A stretch of 40,628 nt of DNA, from assembly GCA_035711385.1 (NCBI GenBank), contig DASTCG010000096.1, forward strand, positions 1-40,628. Reading direction: 5' to 3'. This DNA is from JACDAN01 sp035711385 (GTDB taxonomy: Bacteria > Actinomycetota > Thermoleophilia > Gaiellales > Gaiellaceae). Position numbers and translations under genes: made by a program. The notes under the pieces were generated by a model. The model worked only from the letters and a program-made list of their open reading frames with translations, did not search any database and was not told where the DNA came from. Below are positions 8,300 to 15,715 of this stretch, in pieces (position 1 is the stretch's first letter; every line of letters begins with the position of its first letter).

Positions 8300-8946
8300 G
8301 CCGCGCCGTCGTCTACGTCGTCCGAGAGCATCCGCAGACCGCGCTCGATGAGCTGATCGTCCTCGACGGCGAAGAGCTCCCGCCGGACATCGGCATCGTC
8401 CGAGAGCTCGGCGAGGCCGGTGGACGGCGCTACGTGCACGCGTTCGTTGCCGGCGACGGACCGGTCGCCTGGGGGACGCGGTGGGAGACACTGACCCCGG
8501 GCATGGGCAGGGGTCCGTTCGTTGACGACCTCGTCCGGCGCCGCGCGGTCGTCTACGCGACCCGCGAGGACCGCGGGCGAACTGAGCTCCTGACGATCGA
8601 GGCGCTCGAGTACCCGGAGGAAGGGATCCAGGTGCCGGCCGGCCGGATCGACCACGACGAGGCGCTCGAGGAAGGCCTCCTGCGCGAGCTGGCGGAGGAG
8701 ACCGGCCTCACGCGGGCACGAATCGTCCGGGAGCTCCCGTCATTCGAATGCAACTACCGCACTTACTCGCACAACCACGCCTTCCACGCCGTCATCGAGG
8801 AGGAGACACCGGACGAGTGGGAGCACCGCGTCGATGGCGAGGGCGCCGACGCCGGCCTGATCCACCACTGCCGCTGGGTGCCGCTCAGCGCCGACCTCCC
8901 GCTCTGGAACGCGCATGACCCGATGCTCGCGATGCTCGAGGTCTAG
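8296..8946 (+). CDS. Nudix hydrolase
   Basis: 216 aa hydrolase of a nucleoside diphosphate linked to another moiety. The Nudix box is canonical (GX5EX7REUXEEXGU) at residues 116-138, ending RELAEETGL. The N-terminal ~90 residues are an extra domain with a segment WGTRWETLTPG of unknown role. The C-terminus carries a WVPL segment and a helix usual for the fold. It starts at GTG 8296, coupled to the HhH-GPD gene by a GTGA overlap. The pairing with a base-excision-like protein and a peroxiredoxin suggests a housekeeping repair or sanitation group, but the substrate cannot be inferred. Confidence 0.92.
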   Translation: MSRAVVYVVREHPQTALDELIVLDGEELPPDIGIVRELGEAGGRRYVHAFVAGDGPVAWGTRWETLTPGMGRGPFVDDLVRRRAVVYATREDRGRTELLTIEALEYPEEGIQVPAGRIDHDEALEEGLLRELAEETGLTRARIVRELPSFECNYRTYSHNHAFHAVIEEETPDEWEHRVDGEGADAGLIHHCRWVPLSADLPLWNAHDPMLAMLEV

Positions 8947-8958
8947 GAAAGCCTGGAC

Positions 8959-8987
8959 TTGACCGGGTTGCAAACGCGGCAGACAAT
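8959..8987 (+). promoter_or_regulatory. sigma-70-type promoter TTGACC-N17-GACAAT
   Basis: The -35 TTGACC (8959-8964) and -10 GACAAT (8982-8987) are separated by exactly 17 bp. The expected start site near 8994 gives a leader of about 35 nt that includes an AAAGGAG Shine-Dalgarno at about 9017. It is one of the few promoters here with a recognisable -35 and a true leader. Confidence 0.6.
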
Positions 8988-9028
8988 CGCGTCGCCCAGG
9001 CAAGGGACATCCGACAAAGGAGAAGCCA

Positions 9029-9736
9029 ATGCGAAGGCTGCTCGTCGTCCTTGCCGCTGCGACACTGATCGGAGCGCTGCTCGCTCCGTCTGCGGCATCA
9101 GCTCAGAAACCGCACGTCTTCTCGCCCGACGCTCAAGCCTTCGGCGCGAGCCTCGGGGAATGGCAGGCGAGGTGGTTCACCTGGTTCATGGAGATTCCGG
9201 CCCCGACGAATCCGCTCTTCGACGAGACCGGAGCGCTCTGCGGGGTCGACCAGAGCGGTCCTGTCTGGTTCACCGCACCCGTAGCCCATCCGGGCACCAC
9301 GACCCGAGCGTGCACGATTCCCGCCGGCAAGGCGATCTTCGTCCTCGGAATCGGGAACGAGTGCTCGAACATCGAGCCTCCACCGTTCTTCGGCGCGACG
9401 GAGGCCGAGCTGCGCACCTGCGCCGCGTCCGGGTTCGAGGAGTTCTTCGGGGACGCCACCGTCTCGATCGCCGTCGACGGCATCGACGTTCCGGACATCG
9501 ACGCCTACCGGACGCAAACGCCGCTCTTCAGCTACACGCTGCCGGAGGACAACCTCTTCGGACTACCGGCGGGAACCACGGCGACCATGGCGATCTCGGA
9601 TGGCAACGCGGTGATCGTCAAGCCGCTGCCGCCGGGCTCGCACCAGATCGCCGTCCATATCGAGGCACCCATCCTCGGCGGGACCATCGACATCATCTAC
9701 AACCTGACCATCGTCGCCGGGGCACACGGCGACTGA
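9029..9736 (+). CDS. exported hypothetical protein
   Basis: 235 aa with a clear Sec signal peptide: two Arg, a hydrophobic core, then cleavage after ASA at about residue 25. The mature protein is rich in Trp and Pro near its start (EWQARWFTWF), contains four Cys at CGVDQ, CTIPAG, ECSN and TCAAS that could form two disulfides, and ends in a beta-rich region (SHQIAVHIEAP). I do not recognise a catalytic motif. The ATG is preceded by a strong AAAGGAG ribosome site 6-7 nt away and by a good promoter. A Thr/Pro-containing extracellular role is likely; function unknown. Confidence 0.85.
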   Translation: MRRLLVVLAAATLIGALLAPSAASAQKPHVFSPDAQAFGASLGEWQARWFTWFMEIPAPTNPLFDETGALCGVDQSGPVWFTAPVAHPGTTTRACTIPAGKAIFVLGIGNECSNIEPPPFFGATEAELRTCAASGFEEFFGDATVSIAVDGIDVPDIDAYRTQTPLFSYTLPEDNLFGLPAGTTATMAISDGNAVIVKPLPPGSHQIAVHIEAPILGGTIDIIYNLTIVAGAHGD

Positions 9737-9772
9737 CGCCTAGCGAGAACGAGGGAGGGCGGCGCTCCGCCA

Positions 9773-10717
9773 GTGGCCGATAAGCCACGTGTGAGGGTCG
9801 CCCTCCTGGCCGTCATCGGCATCGCGCTGGTCGTCGGCGGCAAGCCGGCCGATGCGCTTCGCCATCCCGCCGCTCCGCGCTGCCCGGTGTTCCCGAAGAT
9901 GAACCCGTGGAACCAGCGGGTCGACCGGCTGCCGGTCGCGGCGAACTCGGACGCGATCATCCGCTCGATCGGCCCGGACGACCACGTGCACGCCGACTTC
10001 GGCTCGGGCCTCTGGGAAGGCGCGCCGATCGGGATCCCGATCACCGTCGTCCGCGGTCGGCAGAAGAAGGTGCGCGTCCGCTTCGAGTACGCCGACGAGA
10101 GCGACCGCGGGCCCTATCCGATCCCGCGCAACGTCAAGATCGAGGGCGGCCGCCGTTCCCAGGGCGACCGCCACGCGCTCATCCTCGACCGGGACAACTG
10201 CCGCCTGTACGAGCTCTTCGCCCTCTACCCCGAGAGCAACGGCTGGCGGGCCGGCTCCGGCGCGATCTGGAACCTGCGCACGAACCGCCTCCGGCCGGCC
10301 GGCTGGACCTCCGCCGACGCCGCCGGACTCTCCATCCTCCCCGGCCTCGCCCGCTACGACGAGGTCGCCCGCGGCCGGATCGACCACGCACTCCGCTTCA
10401 CGGTCAGCCGCACCCGCCGCGCGTACGTCTACCCCGCCCGCCACTACGCGAGCAGCGCCACGGATCCCAACCTCCCGCCGATGGGCCTGCGAGTCCGCCT
10501 GAAGGCGAGCTTCTCGACCGCCGGCTATCCCCGGCAGGCCCGGATCGTCCTCGAGGGACTCAAGCGGTACGGGATGATGGTCTCGGACAACGGCTCGGAC
10601 TGGTACATCACCGGCGCGCCCGACGCGAGGTGGTCGAACGACCAACTGCATACGCTCCACCGCGTGCCGGGGTCGGCCTTCGAAGTCGTCGACACGAGCA
10701 GGCTCCGCCCGCGCTAG
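9773..10717 (+). CDS. exported conserved hypothetical protein
   Basis: 314 aa beginning at GTG 9773 (GTG 9791 is an alternative that brings the hydrophobic segment VALLAVIGIALVVGG closer to the N-terminus). This segment looks like a signal peptide with cleavage near ADA. Conserved-looking blocks in the mature part include CPVFPKMNPWNQ, SDAIIRSIG, HADFGSGLWEG, the WNLRTN and GWTSADAAGLSILPG segments, and AYVYPARHYAS. I have met this pattern in secreted proteins of unknown function from soil bacteria; it has no assigned reaction. The TAG stop (10715) is the first triplet of the foldback element that follows. Confidence 0.82.
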   Translation: MADKPRVRVALLAVIGIALVVGGKPADALRHPAAPRCPVFPKMNPWNQRVDRLPVAANSDAIIRSIGPDDHVHADFGSGLWEGAPIGIPITVVRGRQKKVRVRFEYADESDRGPYPIPRNVKIEGGRRSQGDRHALILDRDNCRLYELFALYPESNGWRAGSGAIWNLRTNRLRPAGWTSADAAGLSILPGLARYDEVARGRIDHALRFTVSRTRRAYVYPARHYASSATDPNLPPMGLRVRLKASFSTAGYPRQARIVLEGLKRYGMMVSDNGSDWYITGAPDARWSNDQLHTLHRVPGSAFEVVDTSRLRPR

Positions 10718-10877
10718 TGCCCTTCAGGTCATGCTGCCCCGCTTCTGGGCCGCGAGCACCAAGCCAGAGCGCACTCCGACGAGACAAGGCTCGAAAGCCT
10801 TGGCGAGGAGGAGGGTCGGCTCTGGCGCCGCGTGATCGCGGGCCAGAAGCCGGCGTGTATTGCCTGAAGGGGCACTA
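10715..10877. repeat. 163-bp imperfect foldback (palindromic) element
   Basis: The ends are inverted copies: TAGTGCCCTTCAG at the left and, read on the opposite strand, TAGTGCCCCTTCAG at the right. Further inward, GCTTCTGGGCCGCGA pairs with GCTTCTGGCCCGCGA, and CCAGAGC with CCAGAGC. The centre is a perfect 7-bp hairpin, CAAGGCT-CGAA-AGCCTTG (10785-10802). The whole could fold into one long stem-loop. The left terminal TAG is also the stop codon of the preceding gene. It resembles a MITE or palindromic repetitive element; no transposase is present, and no target duplication could be defined. Confidence 0.6.
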
Positions 10878-10884
10878 GCCCCTT

Positions 10885-10909
10885 GTCGCCGAGGGGAACC
10901 GTCGGCGAC
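10885..10909 (+). other. small perfect hairpin downstream of the foldback element
   Basis: GTCGCCGA (10885-10892) and TCGGCGAC (10902-10909) form an 8-bp perfect stem with a 9-nt loop. There is no T-tract after it, so it is not a standard terminator. It lies 33 bp before the protease start and may mark the 5' leader of that gene. Confidence 0.4.
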
Positions 10910-10942
10910 AATTGAGCGGCTCTGGCGGGGTCGTTGTTCAGG

Positions 10943-12511
10943 ATGCGAGGGCTCGCAGCCCTCGCGGTCGTCGCGCTTCTGGCGAGCGCGCCGGCCGCGC
11001 TCGGGTCCTCGGGCGGTGACTCCATCGTCGGCGGATCCCCGGCAACCCCCGGCGACTACCCGGCTCAGGGCTTCCTGACGATCGACCTGGACTCGAATCC
11101 GAACACCTTCGAGGCGTTCTGTGGAGGAACGCTGCTCGGAAGCACCTGGTTCCTCACCGCCGCGCACTGCGCCTACGACGGCACCCCGCTGGCGTCGTCG
11201 CGGCTCCGAGTCCGTCTCGGAAGCGTGAACTGGCCCTCGGCGACGGATATCTATGCGGTGACGGCGGTGGACGTCGACCAGGCGTACTCGGAAGCCACGC
11301 ATGCGAACGACCTGGCCATGTTGCGCCTCCAGCGCCCTGCTCCCTACCCGCCCGCGCGCGTCGTCCGCCTGGACGAGGGCGCCCGCTGGGCTTCGGGGAC
11401 GACCGCCAGGATCGTCGGCTGGGGAGCGACCTCTTCCAACGGGCAGAACCCGAGCACGTCGCTGCTCCAGGCGGACGTGCCGATCCGGCCCGATGCCGTC
11501 TGCTCCGATCCGTCCTCGTACGGCGGCGATTTCGACCCGAGCACGATGGTCTGCGCCGGCAACGGCACCGCCGACACCTGCGCAGGAGACAGCGGCGGGC
11601 CGCTCATGGTCCGCGACGGAGCCGACTGGGTCCTTGTCGGCGTGACCTCCTGGGGCCTCGGCTGCAACGACCTGCAGTTCCCCGGCGTCTATGCCCGCCT
11701 CGGCGCCCCCGCGCTGAACCGGTGGGTGATGGATCGCCACCCGCGGGCCTCGTTCACAGCCGGGCCGGCGAACACGAACCAGCCCACGACGTTCACGTCG
11801 ACGTCGTTCTATCCCCCGGGCGCCGGGTCGTTCACCCGGTTCAACTGGGACCTCGACGGCGACGGCCAGTTCGACGACGGAAGCGGCGCCGGCGCCAAGT
11901 GGACGTTCCCGACCCGCGGCGCCCACGACGTCGGTCTGGAGGCACTCGCGCCGAACGGCGACCGGGCCGTCACGAGGCAGGTGCTGGGCGTCAACGGCTC
12001 GCCGGCGGCGGTCGCCGGCCGCTACACCGTCGGTGAGGGCCGCACCGTTGCGATGACCGGGTCCGGCTCCGACCCCGAGGGAAACACGTTGACGTACGCC
12101 TGGGACCTCGACCGCAACGGCAGCTTCGAGTCGGCCGGACGCTCGGCGACGTTCTCGACGCTCGGGATCGACGGGCCGGCAACGCGAGCTCCGCTGCTGC
12201 GCGTCTGCGACTCCGCTGGCGCCTGCAGCGACGACCCTGCGACCGTCCGGATCGTGAACGTCGCTCCTCGGGCGAACGCCGGCCCAGACCGGCGTGTCCG
12301 GCGCAACCGCAGGGTCCGCTTCTTCGTCCGCGCGACCGATCCGGGGGGTGACGCGCTCACGGCCACGTGGCGGATCGGCCGGCGCACCGTCAAGGGGTCA
12401 CGCGTGACACACGTCTTCCGGCGCGCCGGCCGCTACACGGTCCGGGTGACCGTGACGGACGGCGACGGCGGCTCGACGACCGATGTCGTGCGCGTGCGCG
12501 TTCGGCGGTAA
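10943..12511 (+). CDS. secreted trypsin-like serine protease with C-terminal PKD-like domains
   Basis: 522 aa. A signal peptide (residues 1-21) and a very short propeptide lead to the chymotrypsin-fold N-terminus IVGG at 28-31. The catalytic triad is intact: His75 in TAAHC, Asp123 in HANDLAML and Ser217 in GDSGGP; the Asp in DTCAGDSGG, six before Ser, predicts trypsin-like cleavage after Arg/Lys. After the protease domain (to about residue 265) follow three beta-sandwich PKD-like units with DLDGDGQF, GSGSDPEGNTLTYAWD and FVRATDPGGDALTATW signatures, and an Arg-rich C-terminus. ATG 10943 is chosen over TTG 10934. PKD units usually mediate protein or surface contacts. An extracellular role is likely; the target is unknown. 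Confidence 0.92.
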   Translation: MRGLAALAVVALLASAPAALGSSGGDSIVGGSPATPGDYPAQGFLTIDLDSNPNTFEAFCGGTLLGSTWFLTAAHCAYDGTPLASSRLRVRLGSVNWPSATDIYAVTAVDVDQAYSEATHANDLAMLRLQRPAPYPPARVVRLDEGARWASGTTARIVGWGATSSNGQNPSTSLLQADVPIRPDAVCSDPSSYGGDFDPSTMVCAGNGTADTCAGDSGGPLMVRDGADWVLVGVTSWGLGCNDLQFPGVYARLGAPALNRWVMDRHPRASFTAGPANTNQPTTFTSTSFYPPGAGSFTRFNWDLDGDGQFDDGSGAGAKWTFPTRGAHDVGLEALAPNGDRAVTRQVLGVNGSPAAVAGRYTVGEGRTVAMTGSGSDPEGNTLTYAWDLDRNGSFESAGRSATFSTLGIDGPATRAPLLRVCDSAGACSDDPATVRIVNVAPRANAGPDRRVRRNRRVRFFVRATDPGGDALTATWRIGRRTVKGSRVTHVFRRAGRYTVRVTVTDGDGGSTTDVVRVRVRR

Positions 12512-12519
12512 GCGCAGGG

Positions 12520-13443
12520 CTAGACGGCGCGCAGCCCCCGCAGTCGCGGGCCGAGCGACTGCCCGCCCCGAAGCGTCGGCGCGAACAGGTCGCCGTGTCG
12601 GTCGAGGCGCTCCAGCGCCTCGCGCATCCCGAAGTCGCGCGGCCGGACCTTCTCGCCAAGCTCCTCCCAGCGGAGCGGCGTCGAGACGGGGGCGCCGGGC
12701 TTCGGCCGCACCGAGTAGACGGACGCGATCGTCTTCCCGTGGCCGTTCTGACGGTGGTCGACGAGGACGCCGCGCCGCTTCTTCCTCAGCCACTCCGTCG
12801 TGACCAGGCCCGGGTGCTCGTGCTCGAGCCCGCGGGAGACGCGCTCGGCGAACTCATACGTCTCGGGGAACGAGGAGCGGCGAGCGATCGGGACGAGCAC
12901 GTGGATGCCGTCGGCGCCGCTCGTCTTCACGTAGGAGCGGAGCTCGAGGCGCTCGAGCGCCTCGCGGACGAGGTGCGCGACGCGCACGGCCTGTGCGAAC
13001 CCGTTCCGCGACGCGGGCGGATCGAGGTCGAACACCACATAGTCCGGCCGTTCGTGCCGGTCGACACGCGAGTACCACGCATTCATGTCGATGCAGTTCA
13101 TCTGCACCATCCACGCGAGCGCCGCCGGCTCATTCACGAGCACGAAGTCGACGAGCCGGGACTCGCCCTCGCGCGGCCATGTCTGGAACTGTCGCGTCGG
13201 GACCCACGACGGCAACCCCTTCGGTGCCTGCTTCTGGAAGTACGGCCGCTCGTGGATGCCGTGCGGATAGCGCTTGAGCGTGAACGGCCTGTTGTGCAGG
13301 TGCGGGATCAGCGCGGCAGCGACGTCGACGTAGTACGTCACGAGGTCGCGCTTCGTGACGCGGTCGCCGGGGAAAAGGACGCGCTCCGCGCTCGTCAGCC
13401 GGATCTGGCGGCGGCCGACACGCAGCTCCTCGTGCCTAGCCAA
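12520..13443 (-). CDS. stand-alone LigD-type polymerase domain protein (archaeo-eukaryotic primase family)
   Basis: 307 aa DNA polymerase/primase of the LigD-POL family, which fills in ends during bacterial non-homologous end joining. Catalytic metal ligands are seen as FDLDPP (Asp139, Asp141), followed by KTSGADGIHVLVP, and a late motif in the VLVDHRQN...KTIASVYSVR region. There is no ligase or nuclease domain. The first codon appears to be TTG 13443; no ATG or GTG fits upstream, and the start overlaps the acyl-CoA dehydrogenase stop by 8 nt. No Ku or ATP-dependent ligase gene is in the window, so partners must lie elsewhere. It converges with the protease gene, separated by 8 bp. Confidence 0.9.
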   Translation of the reverse strand: MARHEELRVGRRQIRLTSAERVLFPGDRVTKRDLVTYYVDVAAALIPHLHNRPFTLKRYPHGIHERPYFQKQAPKGLPSWVPTRQFQTWPREGESRLVDFVLVNEPAALAWMVQMNCIDMNAWYSRVDRHERPDYVVFDLDPPASRNGFAQAVRVAHLVREALERLELRSYVKTSGADGIHVLVPIARRSSFPETYEFAERVSRGLEHEHPGLVTTEWLRKKRRGVLVDHRQNGHGKTIASVYSVRPKPGAPVSTPLRWEELGEKVRPRDFGMREALERLDRHGDLFAPTLRGGQSLGPRLRGLRAV

Positions 13444-14617
13444 CCCCGGCCAGCAGGAACGCGCGGCTCTCGCGCAGCATCTCGCGCGCGATCACGAGCC
13501 GCTGGATCTGGTTCGTCCCCTCGTAGATCTGCGTGATCTTCGCGTCGCGCATCATCCGCTCGACCGGGTACTCCTGCATGTAGCCGTAGCCGCCGAGGAT
13601 CTGGACCGCGTCGGTCGTCACATCCATGGCCACGTCGGTGCAGTAGAGCTTCGCCATCGCGCTGATCTTCGTCAGCTCGGAGCCGTCTGCGCCCTCGTCG
13701 ATCATCCGTCCGCACTTGTAGAGGAGCAGCCGGGCGGCCTCGCAGCGCGTCTCCATGTCGGCGAGCTGGGCCGCGATCAGCTGGTGATGGCCGATGGGCT
13801 TGCCCATCGTCTCGCGCTCCTTCGCGTACTCGACGGCGTAGTCGGTGGCGCCCTGCGCGAGCCCGAGGCCCTGGGCTCCGATTCCCGGCCGCGAGCGGTC
13901 GAGGACGCGCATCGCGATCTTGAACCCCTCTCCCTCCTCAGCGAGCAGGTTCTCGGCGGGGACGCGCATGTCGTCGAAGAAGAGCTCGCCCGTCGTCGAG
14001 CCCTTGATTCCCATCTTCGGCTCGATCCGGCCGACCTGGAACCCGGGCGTAGAGGCCTCGACGACGAACGCCGAGATGCCGGCGTGGCCGGCCGTGGGAT
14101 CGGTCTTCGCAAAGACGGTGTAGAGGTCGGCGACACCCGCGTTCGTGATGAAGCGCTTCGAGCCGTTGATGACGTACGCGTCACCGTCGAGGCGGGCCTC
14201 GCTCCGCATCGCCGCGGAGTCGGAGCCAGAGCCCGACTCGGTGAGCGCGTAGGCGGCGAGCCACTCGCCCGAGGCGAGCCTGGGCAGGTAACGCTCCTTC
14301 TGCTCGTCGGTGCCGGCGAGCTTGAGGCCGAGCGATCCGAGCTCCTGCACGGCGATGACGAGGCCGCTCGTCGCGCAGACCTTCGAGACCTCTTCGATCG
14401 CCACGAGCGTCATCAGCGCGGATGCGCCCAGGCCGCCGTACCCCTCGTCGAACATCACGCCGAAGATCCCGTGCTCGCGGAAGAGCTCGACGACGTCCCA
14501 GGGGAACTCGGCGCTCTTGTCGATCTCGGCCGCGCGGGGGGCGATTCGCCCGCGCGCGAGCTCGCGGATCAGCTCACGGATCTCCTGCTGCTCCTCGGTC
14601 AGCGGCTCGGTCGGCAC
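13436..14617 (-). CDS. acyl-CoA dehydrogenase
   Basis: 393 aa FAD enzyme that introduces the alpha-beta double bond into acyl-CoAs. The helical N-terminal domain, the ALTESGSGSDSAAM segment that binds FAD, and the DRSRPGIGAQGLGLAQGA signature are present. The catalytic base is Glu366 in IYEGTNQIQR, the position used by short/medium-chain enzymes. The length is typical. GTG 14617 has a -10-like box 7 nt upstream. The gene is the first of a two-gene transcript with the LigD-type polymerase; the functional link between them is not obvious. Chain length or branched-chain preference cannot be told. Confidence 0.95.
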   Translation of the reverse strand: MPTEPLTEEQQEIRELIRELARGRIAPRAAEIDKSAEFPWDVVELFREHGIFGVMFDEGYGGLGASALMTLVAIEEVSKVCATSGLVIAVQELGSLGLKLAGTDEQKERYLPRLASGEWLAAYALTESGSGSDSAAMRSEARLDGDAYVINGSKRFITNAGVADLYTVFAKTDPTAGHAGISAFVVEASTPGFQVGRIEPKMGIKGSTTGELFFDDMRVPAENLLAEEGEGFKIAMRVLDRSRPGIGAQGLGLAQGATDYAVEYAKERETMGKPIGHHQLIAAQLADMETRCEAARLLLYKCGRMIDEGADGSELTKISAMAKLYCTDVAMDVTTDAVQILGGYGYMQEYPVERMMRDAKITQIYEGTNQIQRLVIAREMLRESRAFLLAGVG

Positions 14618-14624
14618 GGTGGAG

Positions 14625-14630
14625 ATCCTA
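14625..14630 (-). promoter_or_regulatory. -10-like box TAGGAT for the acyl-CoA dehydrogenase gene
   Basis: TAGGAT on the minus strand, 7 nt before GTG 14617. It lies back to back with the box of the divergent gene at 14656. Confidence 0.5.
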
Positions 14631-14642
14631 GAGCCACCCTGT

Positions 14643-14648
14643 TAGGTT
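14643..14648 (+). promoter_or_regulatory. -10-like box TAGGTT for the BNR-repeat gene
   Basis: TAGGTT lies 7 nt before ATG 14656, so transcription would begin at or next to the start codon. It decides ATG 14656 over the upstream in-frame TTG 14647, which falls inside the box. Confidence 0.5.
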
Positions 14649-14655
14649 GAGCGCC

Positions 14656-15702
14656 ATGGCCAAGCGCGTCGCCCTGCTTGCCGCCGTCCTCAGCCTCCTT
14701 GCGACCTCGATGGCGCTGGCGTCTGGCGGAACGCACGACTACGGCTGGCAGCTGACGCCGACGGGCTCCACGTCCCACTTCCGCGGGCTCTCCGCGGTGA
14801 GCGAGCGGACGGCCTGGGTCAGCGGCTACGACGGCGTGGTTCTCCGGACCACAGACAAGGGCGCGACGTGGCAGTCGGTCGGGCCGCCGGGGACCGCAAG
14901 CCTCCAGTTTCGCGACATCGAAGCGTTCGACGCCGACACGGCCGTGATCATGTCCGTCGGCGGGACGCCCGACTCGTTCCGGATCTACCGGACCGAGGAC
15001 GGCGGCCAGACCTGGACGCTCGCCTTCCTGAACACCGAGCCCGCGGCGTTCTACGACTGCATGGCCTTCTTCGACAGGCACCGCGGCCTCGCCCTCTCGG
15101 ATCCGATCGACGGACGCTTCCGGATCCTGTCGACGAGCGACGGCGGACGCAGCTGGCAGATCGTGAACGCCGACATGCCCCCCGCACTTCCCGCCGAGTT
15201 CGCGTTCGCCGCCAGCGGCCAGTGCCTGACCACGGCCGGCGGACGGGACGCCTGGTTCGGGACCGGCGGGGACGCCGTCGCACGCGTCTTCCACTCGGGT
15301 GACCGCGGCCAGACGTGGACGGTCGCGAACACCCCGGTCCGCAGCCTCCCGAGCGGCGGCATCTTCGCGCTCGCCTTCCGGGATCCGCTGCACGGGATCG
15401 CCGCCGGCGGTGACTTCCTCACGCCGACGGCGTCCCCGGACGCGCTCGCGCTGACTGCGGACGGCGGGGGTTCGTGGAGCCTCGTGCCGAACGCGCCCAA
15501 CGAGTACCGCTCGGGCGCGCACTGGGTCACAGGGACGGACGCGATCATCGTCGGACCGAGCGGCAGCGACGTCACGTTCGACCAGGGCCGCACCTGGCAG
15601 GGCTTCGACGACGGCAGCTTCGACACGGTCGATTGCGCCGGCGACCACGCCTGCTGGGCCTCCGGCGAGCTCGGGCGCGTCGCCTACCTGACGCGCGACT
15701 AG
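14656..15702 (+). CDS. exported BNR/Asp-box beta-propeller protein (Ycf48/sialidase-like)
   Basis: 348 aa. The N-terminal signal peptide ends near LASG at about residue 24. The mature protein contains about six repeats of the Asp-box type: TDKGATWQSV, TEDGGQTWTL, SDGGRSWQIV, GDRGQTWTVA, ADGGGSWSL and DQGRTWQGF, the pattern of a seven- or six-bladed propeller as in Ycf48/HCF136-like and sialidase-like proteins. Known relatives in non-photosynthetic bacteria have no assigned reaction; no sialidase catalytic residues (Arg triad) are apparent. Divergent from the dehydrogenase gene and convergent with the Rieske oxidoreductase gene, with 13 bp between stops. Confidence 0.88.
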   Translation: MAKRVALLAAVLSLLATSMALASGGTHDYGWQLTPTGSTSHFRGLSAVSERTAWVSGYDGVVLRTTDKGATWQSVGPPGTASLQFRDIEAFDADTAVIMSVGGTPDSFRIYRTEDGGQTWTLAFLNTEPAAFYDCMAFFDRHRGLALSDPIDGRFRILSTSDGGRSWQIVNADMPPALPAEFAFAASGQCLTTAGGRDAWFGTGGDAVARVFHSGDRGQTWTVANTPVRSLPSGGIFALAFRDPLHGIAAGGDFLTPTASPDALALTADGGGSWSLVPNAPNEYRSGAHWVTGTDAIIVGPSGSDVTFDQGRTWQGFDDGSFDTVDCAGDHACWASGELGRVAYLTRD

Positions 15703-15715
15703 CCCAGCGCGACTC

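Noticed and set aside
10885..10909. Intrinsic terminator after the exported-protein gene
   Set aside because: A good stem is present but no T-run follows on either strand, so it is listed only as a hairpin.
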